Below are positions 1-4,499 of a DNA stretch of 5,078 bases, in pieces; position 1 is the stretch's first letter, and every line of letters begins with the position of its first letter. The notes under the pieces are model-generated. The model saw nothing but the letters and a program-made list of their open reading frames with translations, was not told where the DNA came from and made no database searches. The translations under genes were made by a program, and so were the position numbers. Source of the DNA: Phycisphaerae bacterium (GTDB lineage: Bacteria; Planctomycetota; Phycisphaerae; Tepidisphaerales; Tepidisphaeraceae); NCBI GenBank assembly GCA_030448225.1, contig JAUJNJ010000158.1, positions 1 through 5,078 of the forward strand, given 5' to 3'.

Positions 1-251
1 GCCGCGCCGCCCACCAGCGCGCCCGCCGCCGCCGCCCGGGCGGCGGCCCCCGCCGCCGCCGCCCGGCCCCCCCCCCCGCCCCGGGGCGGCCCCCCCCCCG
101 CCCGCGCCGCGGCCACCCCGTCGCGCAGGGACCCGGCCGCCGCGCCGCCCGCCCCCCGCTGGGCGGCGACGGGGCCGGGGAGCGGCGCCACGCCGCGCGC
201 GATCAGCGTGCGGGCCTGCGCGAGGCGGTCGGCGAAGGGGGCGGCGGTCAT
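1..251 (-). CDS. Partial CDS of unknown function, last visible gene of the leftward operon
   Basis: The frame opens with ATG at 251-249 and stays open to the window edge, so the C-terminus is missing (83 codons visible). The start overlaps the stop of the upstream 72-residue gene in an ATGA arrangement, and GGGGAGG lies at 262-256, only 4 bases before the ATG. That supports coupled translation. The first 50 or so residues (MTAAPFADRLAQARTLIARG...) look like a normal Ala/Arg-rich helical protein. After about residue 50 the translation is almost only Gly, Arg, Pro and Ala, because the DNA consists of C/G homopolymers. That part may be sequencing or assembly error, so the true frame further left is uncertain. 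I do not recognise a family. Being coupled to the primase operon suggests, but does not show, a role in replication of the element. Confidence 0.5.
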   Translation of the reverse strand, partial: MTAAPFADRLAQARTLIARGVAPLPGPVAAQRGAGGAAAGSLRDGVAAARAGGGPPRGGGGGRAAAAGAAARAAAAGALVGGA

Positions 252-466
252 GCTGCCTCCCCGACATCTGCCGCGCTCTGGCGCGGTTGCCGGCTCCGCT
301 CGTGCTCGGCCGCGAGCGCCAGGAGCTCGGCGCGGTGCTCGACGATCGCCGCCCGGATCGGATCATCGGCGGCCAGTTCCGGGCCGCGGTAGCGGATGCG
401 GCCGTCGACCGCGCGCAGCTCGCCGCCACGGCTCCAGACCTCCGCCGCCAGCTCGAAGAGGGTCAT
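248..466 (-). CDS. Small TubC-type N-terminal docking-domain-like protein
   Basis: This 72-residue protein resembles the TubC_N docking domain: a helix with ELAAEVWSRGGEL (residues 5-17), the hairpin core AVDGRIRYRGP (19-29), then P-x-RAAI-x-x-HRAELLAL (36-51). In polyketide and peptide synthases that fold mediates protein-protein docking. Free-standing relatives beside mobile-element primases are, in my judgement, more likely interaction adaptors than biosynthetic parts. The tail (53-72) is charged and probably disordered. The start ATG at 466-464 overlaps the primase stop as TGATG, with GGAGG at 478-474 and a 7-base spacer, so it should be made in step with the primase. Its own stop overlaps the next gene's start (ATGA). 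Family assignment is by sequence pattern; a role as primase partner is inference. Confidence 0.72.
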   Translation of the reverse strand: MTLFELAAEVWSRGGELRAVDGRIRYRGPELAADDPIRAAIVEHRAELLALAAEHERSRQPRQSAADVGEAA

Positions 467-3165
467 CAGAAGTCCTCCACGACGTGGGTGGGGGCAGTTT
501 CCGCGTAGGTTTCCGCGTAGGTTTCCGCGTCCTGCTCACCGGAATCACTACCAGGAGTGGGCGCCGGAGTTTTCGCGTTTCCGCGTTCACGCGTACTGGC
601 GTCCGCGTGAACCTTCAACACCGCGCGCCACTCTTCGGCAGGGCGACCACCCTTCCCCGTATCCGAGGCGCGTTCCCGCCTCTCTACACGCCCTTCGCTC
701 TTGAGCTCGACCAAGGCGGCCTTGATGTCGTCACTCGACGGGTTGCGGCCGAGGTGGTCTCGGATCGCGCTACGCCCAACCCACCCGCCATCGGTAGTCT
801 GTCGACCGAGAAGGAAGCGCTCTATGCGGTCCATGAGGCCGGCCGTGCCGGTAGACGGCGCGGCCCCAAATGCCGGCACGATCTCCTGAGCCGTCGATCG
901 GTAGTACTCGACCAGTTCGATTGCGTTTGCCATCGTCTCGTCGGACACCGGGCGAAGCGCGGGGGAGTCCGGATACTCCAGGGCGTGGAGGATGAGCGCG
1001 AGCCGGGCAAGCTGGAGCGGCAGCTTCGAGGCGATGCCAACGGCGATGCCACCCCCCTCGCCGATCATCGAATAGCCGTTGTCGTCGTACCAGCGCACAT
1101 ACCGAGCGCGAGCATCCAAGCTCAGCGTGACGGGACGATCGGCGGTGCTGTAGCGGAGGCGCCGGAAGAGATCGACGATCTCCTCGCGGAGGGATTCGGG
1201 GACGGTATCGTCGGTCCAGTGGAGGAACCTGCAGGGCGAGTGTTCCCAGAGGATGCGCTCGACGAATCCGTCACGTCGGCCGCCCTCGTCGGCCAGATCC
1301 TTCAACAGATCGGGCTGAACACCGCCCACCACCCCGATGCAGGGACGCGGGACAAAAACCGTGTCCTGGCCCTTTCGGTCGATCTTCAAGGGCACGCCCG
1401 CCCACTGGCTCAGGAACGCCTGGCGGTCGCCGCCCTTGCCGCCTCGGTAAGCGTTCATGCCGTGCACCCACGAGGTCAGCTCATCAAACACGAGCGCCAC
1501 CCCCCGGTTGTCGCGGAGCATGATCGCGAGAGCCTCGGTGGTGGCGTTGGTCGTGTAGAAGTGCTGGAGTGACGGCCGAACCGGCTTCGGCACGTTGCGC
1601 TTCTCCGCCTTGGGGAGCTCTTCCCAATCGGCCAGGTCGCGCTCGAAGGCGGCGACCGCGTCCGTGTACCGCTCGTGCGCCTCTGATTGGAGCACGTCCA
1701 GTGGATAGCGAGCGTGATCGATGGCGGGTGACTTCATCTGGCCCGGTGGCGCCACCACTGCCGCGTACAGCGTGGCGCGCTGGCGAAATCCGGTCTTCAG
1801 CTCGATGCTGTGCTCATTCCCAAGGGCAGTCCCGGCGAATACGAGCAGGGGCGTAGCTACGAAACCGACCGGCGCCCCCGTGGCCCGCGACGACGCGACG
1901 ACATACCGACGCGCTATGTACGGCAAGCAGTTGGTCGGGAAAGCCTTACGCGATAACGCGGTAACGCGAAAACCGTCCTCTTCTTCCTGGTCGTCGCCAC
2001 CGTCACCCGACGCGGAAACTGACGCGGAAACCTCCGCATGGCCGTTTGCGCGGTCCTTTGTGATGCCGATCCGGCCGATGCTCTCGCCCTTCGGGCGATC
2101 GTCGCCGAAGAACTTGGTCTTGCCGTCGAGGGCCAGGTCGATCGTCCGCTCGCGGTAGTCGTCGCGGTCCCACTTCTCGCGGTAGAGCCCCGACCGGCGA
2201 AAGAGGCGGTCGATCTGGTCGCGCCGACCGCGGCAGTAGAAGGCGAGGATCTCGCACAGGGCGGCGTCCGCCTCGCTGCGGCCGTCATTGTCCTTCGTCC
2301 GGTAGTCCGATGTGTCGCCATTCCACAGCCGGGTGAACTTGTCGCCGTTCTTGGCCTCGCGGGCGACCCGGATCACATCATCGTCGCCCAAGTCCTTGGA
2401 GTCGGTGACGGTGAATTCGAGGTCATCGGCGAGCGCCCCAGCCGCGTGCCCATTCATTCGCTCGGGCGCCGGCTCGTGGGCGGCGGCGCGATCGGTCGTC
2501 GTCTCGCCTCGTGCTGCCTTTCGCTCGGCGGCCTTCTCTGCCTTGGCCTTGGCCTTGGCCTCGACGATGTACTCGGCGTGGACGCGCGCGAGCTGGTCCG
2601 TGCACGCCGCGACCGTCTCGCGTGCGTCGGGGAGTCGGTGACCCGTGACGGTCATGAAGCGGCCCGCCTCGTACATCTCGACGCCGCCGTACTTCCGATC
2701 CTTCGGCGGGAGTGACCCCGTGCAGAACGCGCGGAGTCCGGCGCCGGACGGTGACACTTCCCAGTAGGTCGGCAGCTCGGCCACGATGGCGAGCGCCCAC
2801 GGCTCGATTGTGCCGGTCTCGGGATCGCGGCAGTGGTCCAGATCGACGCCGCAGTACGGGTCCCCGGCCGAGACGACGAGCCCGATGCCGTCGACCCACT
2901 TCCTACTCTTGTAGAAGCGGTACGCATTGGAGAATGTCGCCCAGGTTCTACTATTGGTAGACGAAGCCTTGTACCGGCCCTGGGCGGCCTTATACGGCAC
3001 TTTCGTCCACTTGCCCGCGTCGTCCAGCTCGTAGCGCCACAAAACCCACCAGCCGCGCGATCGGAGCGGCTCGGGGATGGCGTCGGCTACGACGGTCGTC
3101 CGCGGTGGGCGCGGATCGTCGGTGGGCACGTCGAGTTGCCCACCCGGTATCGCATCAGCGATCAT
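466..3165 (-). CDS. NrS-1-type primase-polymerase fused to a DUF3987 helicase-like domain
   Basis: This 899-residue replication protein has four parts. Residues about 30-180 match the NrS-1-like primase-polymerase: WWVLWRYE near 39-46, the acidic pair D108/D110 in GVDLDHC, SPSGAGL at 138-144, and VEMYEAGRF...TVTGH with E163 as likely third acidic residue. A Lys/Ala linker (about 200-245) precedes a helix bundle (about 262-348, SEADAALCEILAFYC... and FRRSGLYREKW). A DUF3987 P-loop domain spans about 410-770, with a degenerate Walker A APPGQMKS (472-479), Walker B VALVFDE (556-562), GGVQP (614-618) and a conserved-looking R637. A winged helix (about 787-848) ends in GRPAEEWR. It probably primes and unwinds DNA at the element's origin. 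ATG 3165 has AGGAG 9 bases upstream. Repeat clusters sit in its linkers at residues 378-406 and 858-890. Domain order is clear; catalytic activity is inferred. Confidence 0.93.
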   Translation of the reverse strand: MIADAIPGGQLDVPTDDPRPPRTTVVADAIPEPLRSRGWWVLWRYELDDAGKWTKVPYKAAQGRYKASSTNSRTWATFSNAYRFYKSRKWVDGIGLVVSAGDPYCGVDLDHCRDPETGTIEPWALAIVAELPTYWEVSPSGAGLRAFCTGSLPPKDRKYGGVEMYEAGRFMTVTGHRLPDARETVAACTDQLARVHAEYIVEAKAKAKAEKAAERKAARGETTTDRAAAHEPAPERMNGHAAGALADDLEFTVTDSKDLGDDDVIRVAREAKNGDKFTRLWNGDTSDYRTKDNDGRSEADAALCEILAFYCRGRRDQIDRLFRRSGLYREKWDRDDYRERTIDLALDGKTKFFGDDRPKGESIGRIGITKDRANGHAEVSASVSASGDGGDDQEEEDGFRVTALSRKAFPTNCLPYIARRYVVASSRATGAPVGFVATPLLVFAGTALGNEHSIELKTGFRQRATLYAAVVAPPGQMKSPAIDHARYPLDVLQSEAHERYTDAVAAFERDLADWEELPKAEKRNVPKPVRPSLQHFYTTNATTEALAIMLRDNRGVALVFDELTSWVHGMNAYRGGKGGDRQAFLSQWAGVPLKIDRKGQDTVFVPRPCIGVVGGVQPDLLKDLADEGGRRDGFVERILWEHSPCRFLHWTDDTVPESLREEIVDLFRRLRYSTADRPVTLSLDARARYVRWYDDNGYSMIGEGGGIAVGIASKLPLQLARLALILHALEYPDSPALRPVSDETMANAIELVEYYRSTAQEIVPAFGAAPSTGTAGLMDRIERFLLGRQTTDGGWVGRSAIRDHLGRNPSSDDIKAALVELKSEGRVERRERASDTGKGGRPAEEWRAVLKVHADASTRERGNAKTPAPTPGSDSGEQDAETYAETYAETAPTHVVEDF
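497..530 (-). repeat. 12-bp tandem repeat, about 2.8 copies (left cluster, part 2)
   Basis: The plus-strand unit GTTTCCGCGTAG starts at 497 and 509, and ten of its bases start at 521. On the minus strand this is ACGCGGAAAC repeated every 12 bases and encodes AETYAETYAET near the C-terminus of the primase. The same 10-base core recurs at 2010-2031 in opposite orientation. Confidence 0.9.
569..594 (-). repeat. 8-bp tandem repeat, three copies (left cluster, part 1)
   Basis: Read on the minus strand from 594, the units are ACGCGTGA, ACGCGGAA and ACGCGAAA, followed by AC. The 26-base block matches the plus-strand block at 1948-1973 in 23 of 26 positions. It codes for STRERGNAKT of the primase, just after the winged helix. 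Confidence 0.85.
585..612. repeat. 9-bp perfect inverted repeat at the edge of the left repeat cluster
   Basis: GTTCACGCG (585-593) and CGCGTGAAC (604-612) are perfect inverted repeats with a 10-base spacer, inside the primase coding sequence. The left arm is part of the 8-bp array, so the dyad and the array may form one protein-binding site. Confidence 0.6.
1948..1973 (+). repeat. 8-bp tandem repeat, three copies (right cluster, part 1)
   Basis: The plus-strand units are ACGCGATA, ACGCGGTA and ACGCGAAA, followed by AC. This is the inverted counterpart of the block at 569-594. On the coding strand it gives FRVTALSRK (about residues 399-407) at the entry to the DUF3987 domain. Confidence 0.85.
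2009..2032 (+). repeat. 12-bp tandem repeat, two copies (right cluster, part 2)
   Basis: GACGCGGAAACT (2009-2020) and GACGCGGAAACC (2021-2032) differ in one base. The core ACGCGGAAAC is the same as in the 12-bp array at 497-530, but on the opposite strand. It encodes VSASVSAS in the linker before the DUF3987 domain. Confidence 0.85.
2541..2560. repeat. 6-bp CCTTGG microsatellite in the primase linker
   Basis: CCTTGG is repeated three times (2541-2558) with CC following, and encodes the alternating AKAKAKA of the Lys/Ala linker after the primase-polymerase domain. It has no relation to the ACGCG repeats. Confidence 0.7.
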
Positions 3166-3179
3166 AGGGTGTAACTCCT

Positions 3180-3223
3180 AACGGCGGCGTCCCTATGCTT
3201 TCCACGGCGGGGACGCCGTCGTT
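3180..3223. promoter_or_regulatory. Long hairpin abutting the ribosome binding site of the primase
   Basis: Bases 3180-3193 pair with 3210-3223 as a 14-bp stem with one imperfect pair (3184/3219) and a 16-base loop. In the leftward mRNA the 3' arm ends directly at AGGAG (3179-3175) of the primase. The position suits an attenuator or a translation switch on the primase, or a weak terminator of the RHH gene. No T tract follows on the minus strand; GTTTCTT follows on the plus strand. Confidence 0.55.
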
Positions 3224-3245
3224 TCTTATGTCGCGCGCCGGCATG

Positions 3246-3440
3246 CTACTGCCCGACCGCCGCGGCGCGCGAGCCGGCGGCCTGGGTGTTCGGGTCGTCG
3301 GTTAGGACGCCGGCGCGGGCGAGCCCCTCGCGGATGAAGCGGGCGGCCTGCACGCGCGGGTCGCGGTCCTCGCGCTCGGCGAGTTCGTACAACGCCTCAC
3401 GCGGGACGTCGGGCAGCGGGACGAAGATGCCTCGGGCCAC
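3246..3440 (-). CDS. Small ribbon-helix-helix-like DNA-binding protein
   Basis: A 64-residue protein with the outline of a ribbon-helix-helix (Arc/MetJ-type) fold: a short strand GIFVPLP (4-10), helix A about REALYELAERE (14-24), a turn, then helix B about VQAARFIREGLARAG (30-44). The last 20 residues are Ala-rich and probably disordered. Such proteins dimerise and bind short inverted repeats, often in their own promoter. The start is GTG at 3440-3438, chosen because AGGAGG (3452-3447) lies 6 bases upstream. Two inverted repeats directly upstream (3450-3475 and 3485-3509) are natural candidates for autoregulation. It lies between the AT-hook gene and the primase on the same strand, with an 80-base gap to the latter. 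No toxin partner is visible, so an antitoxin role is not supported. Fold by pattern; operator link is inference. Confidence 0.72.
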   Translation of the reverse strand: MARGIFVPLPDVPREALYELAEREDRDPRVQAARFIREGLARAGVLTDDPNTQAAGSRAAAVGQ

Positions 3441-3449
3441 GTCGCACCT

Positions 3450-3475
3450 CCTGTGCTGCTAAAGGCTTGCACAGG
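3450..3475 (-). promoter_or_regulatory. 7-bp inverted repeat overlapping the ribosome binding site of the RHH gene
   Basis: CCTGTGC (3450-3456) and GCACAGG (3469-3475) are perfect inverted repeats around 12 bases. In the leftward mRNA the 3' arm takes up half of the AGGAGG site (3452-3447), so folding would limit translation of the RHH-like protein. As DNA it could equally be an operator. Confidence 0.4.
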
Positions 3476-3484
3476 TCGGCCGAC

Positions 3485-3509
3485 AATCAATTCGGGGCGG
3501 CAATTGATT
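3485..3509. promoter_or_regulatory. 25-bp AT-rich dyad upstream of the RHH gene (candidate operator)
   Basis: AATCAATT (3485-3492) and AATTGATT (3502-3509) are perfect inverted 8-mers with a 9-base GC-rich spacer. They lie in the 80-base gap between the AT-hook gene and the RHH-like gene and stand out by their AT content. An operator for the RHH-like protein or a site for the AT-hook protein are the natural guesses. I see no convincing -35/-10 pair in this gap. Confidence 0.5.
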
Positions 3510-3520
3510 TCACACATTGC

Positions 3521-3946
3521 TCAGCGGCGCTGCCGCCGCATGTCGTCGTAGGTGACGCCGTACTCATCGTTCCGTGCGTCTGCCGTGGGTTTGCTGACCC
3601 GCAGCCACTTCGCCAGTCGGGTATCCGATGCGTCGCTCAGCTTCCAACCGGATCGCCGCGCGCGATCCGGGAGCTCCCGGATCGCCTCGGCGTAGCTTTC
3701 CGGGGTCGGGTACTTCTCCTTGCTCCCTGGGGGACGCCCAGGGCCTCGCCTGATTGCTGCCTGAGCCGCCGCCGCTACCCTCTCGATGGCCGCGGTCGCC
3801 GGGGCCATGCGGATGCCGACGCTCTCCGTGGCGATCCTGGCGGTGGCAATCCTGGCGGCGCGGCCGATGGCCCGCAACGCCGCGGCTGATCTCGCCGCCG
3901 TCCACTGCCGCGCGGTGGGCTGGGGACGGTCCGGCTCGGTTGGCAT
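3521..3946 (-). CDS. Basic AT-hook-like and HTH-like putative DNA-binding protein
   Basis: The protein has 141 residues and I do not recognise a named family. The N-terminal half is Ala/Arg-rich and probably helical, with a short internal repeat RIATARIAT (32-40) that comes from a 15-bp DNA duplication. Residues 66-76 (RRGPGRPPGSK) resemble an AT-hook, a minor-groove binder of AT-rich DNA, though the core is PGRPPG rather than PRGRP. The C-terminal part (about 78-141) has a conserved look, with YAEAIRELPDRARRSGW and then DTRLAKWLRVSKPTADARN (108-126), which could form a helix-turn-helix. ATG 3946 is preceded by GGAGG at 3961-3957 with a 10-base spacer. It follows the HTH/zinc-ribbon gene after a gap holding a strong hairpin. 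A role as chromatin-like or transcription factor of the element is inference. Confidence 0.72.
   Translation of the reverse strand: MPTEPDRPQPTARQWTAARSAAALRAIGRAARIATARIATESVGIRMAPATAAIERVAAAAQAAIRRGPGRPPGSKEKYPTPESYAEAIRELPDRARRSGWKLSDASDTRLAKWLRVSKPTADARNDEYGVTYDDMRRQRR
3829..3858. repeat. 15-bp tandem duplication in the AT-hook gene
   Basis: TGGCGATCCTGGCGG (3829-3843) is directly followed by the same 15 bases with one change (3844-3858). It is in frame and duplicates five residues in the N-terminal Ala-rich part of the AT-hook-like protein. Confidence 0.75.
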
Positions 3947-3990
3947 AATGGCGCTGCCTCCGTCCCTGCCGTGAACAGGTCGGATGTGCT

Positions 3991-4022
3991 GCGGCGGCCT
4001 GCTAGCTCAGGCCGCCGCTTTT
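3991..4022 (+). terminator. Strong 10-bp hairpin followed by TTTT on the plus strand
   Basis: GCGGCGGCCT (3991-4000) pairs perfectly with AGGCCGCCGC (4009-4018) around the 8-base loop GCTAGCTC, and TTTT follows at 4019-4022. Read on the plus strand this has the form of an intrinsic terminator, but no plus-strand gene is seen to its left. On the minus strand it spans the stop codon of the HTH/zinc-ribbon gene (4009-4007) and lacks a T tract, so it may only attenuate read-through into the AT-hook gene. Confidence 0.5.
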
Positions 4023-4342
4023 GGGTCGTCGCCTTGGACGCACTCGCCACGGTTCCATGCGGCGAGCCGTCCGTCGCCGAGTGGTTGTACCGCGACGAGC
4101 TGGCCGCAACGGTCGCAGGGAAAGTCGCCCGCGGCACGGCGCTCGAGCGGGATCGGCTCGCCGCAATTCGGACAGTGGAGCGGGAGCAGTCGGTTCACTT
4201 CGGATGCCGGGATGCGCCAGCCGGCGCGGTCGCCGAGCAACGTGCCGCGCATCTGGCCGGCCCTTAGCCACCGTCGCACCGTCTCGGGATTGACCTTGAG
4301 TCGCGTCGCTACTTGGGCGACCGTGAGTATCTCGTCGCTCAT
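4007..4342 (-). CDS. Excisionase/MerR-type HTH protein with C-terminal zinc ribbon
   Basis: The protein has 111 residues from ATG 4342. Residues 4-51 form a helix-turn-helix of the HTH_17/excisionase (MerR-like) type: EILTVAQVATRLKVNPETVRRWLRAGQM, then the wing GWRIPASEVNRLL. A zinc ribbon follows, with CPNC (57-60) and CDRC (76-79) separated by 15 residues, and a 30-residue tail. HTH_17 proteins are often transcription regulators or recombination directionality factors of mobile elements; the ribbon could bind nucleic acid or a partner. The in-frame GTG at 4351 was rejected as start because it overlaps the ribosome binding site GGAGG (4355-4351), which sits 8 bases before ATG 4342. A promoter at 4391-4362 predicts a leader of only about 13 bases. 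Divergence from the SWIM gene suggests that it controls the shared promoter region, which is inference. Confidence 0.85.
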   Translation of the reverse strand: MSDEILTVAQVATRLKVNPETVRRWLRAGQMRGTLLGDRAGWRIPASEVNRLLPLHCPNCGEPIPLERRAAGDFPCDRCGQLVAVQPLGDGRLAAWNRGECVQGDDPKAAA

Positions 4343-4361
4343 ACCTAGCACCTCCGCTCAT

Positions 4362-4391
4362 AGCATATGCCGGCATGTAGAAGTAAGTCAA
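4362..4391 (-). promoter_or_regulatory. Leftward sigma70-like promoter for the HTH/zinc-ribbon gene
   Basis: On the minus strand TTGACT (4391-4386) is followed after 18 bases by TATGCT (4367-4362), matching the consensus at 5/6 and 4/6 positions. Transcription would start near 4355, giving a very short leader before ATG 4342. The surrounding DNA is AT-richer than the genes. The perfect palindrome ATGCCGGCAT (4367-4376) occupies the end of the spacer and touches the -10 box. Confidence 0.6.
4367..4376. promoter_or_regulatory. 10-bp perfect palindrome in the leftward promoter
   Basis: ATGCCGGCAT is a perfect palindrome between the -35 and -10 boxes of the leftward promoter, overlapping the -10 by one base. 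It could be an operator for the HTH/zinc-ribbon protein (autoregulation), which is inference. Confidence 0.35.
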
Positions 4392-4400
4392 GCTAAGGTG

Positions 4401-4429
4401 TTGACACATGTAGAGGCATGTGGTACCAT
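4401..4429 (+). promoter_or_regulatory. Rightward sigma70-like promoter for the SWIM gene
   Basis: TTGACA (4401-4406, 6/6) is followed after a 17-base spacer by TACCAT (4424-4429, 4/6). The start would fall near 4436, just before the leader hairpin at 4443. The -35 box is only 9 bases from that of the leftward promoter, so the two polymerase sites cannot both be filled freely. Confidence 0.7.
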
Positions 4430-4433
4430 GTCA
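4405..4433 (+). promoter_or_regulatory. Three CATG-core direct repeats at exact 10-bp spacing (candidate operator)
   Basis: CATG occurs at 4407, 4417 and 4427, each with similar flanks (CACATGTAG, GGCATGTGG, ACCATGTCA). The sites lie on one face of the helix and cover the spacer and -10 box of the rightward promoter. A further CATGTAG lies at 4374-4380 inside the leftward promoter. The arrangement suggests cooperative repressor binding; the protein is unknown. Confidence 0.45.
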
Positions 4434-4442
4434 GTGTAAGAA

Positions 4443-4476
4443 AGCCGCCCGCGAGATTAGGCCCTCGCAGGCGGCT
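4443..4476 (+). promoter_or_regulatory. Leader hairpin upstream of the SWIM gene
   Basis: AGCCGCC (4443-4449) pairs with GGCGGCT (4470-4476) and, after one C/A mismatch, GCGAG (4451-4455) pairs with CTCGC (4464-4468). The loop ATTAGGCC has 8 bases. It begins about 7 bases after the predicted transcription start and ends 9 bases before the ribosome binding site, with no T tract after it. It therefore looks like a 5'-end stabiliser or translation-control element rather than a terminator. Confidence 0.6.
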
Positions 4477-4499
4477 GAACCATCAGGGAGGTCCCCCTA

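Noticed and set aside
497..594. The short tandem repeats as a CRISPR array.
   Set aside because: Units are only 8 and 12 bp with no unique spacers between them, they are in frame inside a coding sequence, and no cas gene is present.
208..1572. A 454-codon plus-strand open frame opposite the 3' half of the primase gene.
   Set aside because: It is antisense to a well-supported conserved domain, its protein is Arg/Pro-rich at the start with no recognisable domain, and long antisense frames are expected in GC-rich coding DNA.
2038..2715. A 225-codon plus-strand open frame opposite the primase-polymerase domain.
   Set aside because: Its Ala/Val/Leu-rich translation is the usual mirror of GC-rich codons on the other strand, and there is no domain match, no ribosome binding site I would trust and no promoter.
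3092..3165. ADAIP occurring twice near the primase N-terminus (residues 3-7 and 27-31) as a duplication or an alternative start.
   Set aside because: The DNA of the two copies is not similar, the second has no start codon beside it, and ATG 3165 has a good AGGAG site.
3246..3440. The RHH-like gene as antitoxin of a toxin-antitoxin pair.
   Set aside because: Neither neighbour looks like a toxin: one is the primase and the other a 141-residue AT-hook-like protein, and the spacings (80 bases each side) are not those of a typical coupled pair.
4349..4351. GTG at 4351 as the start of the HTH/zinc-ribbon gene (114 residues).
   Set aside because: It would overlap the GGAGG site at 4355-4351; ATG 4342 has that site at the proper 8-base distance.
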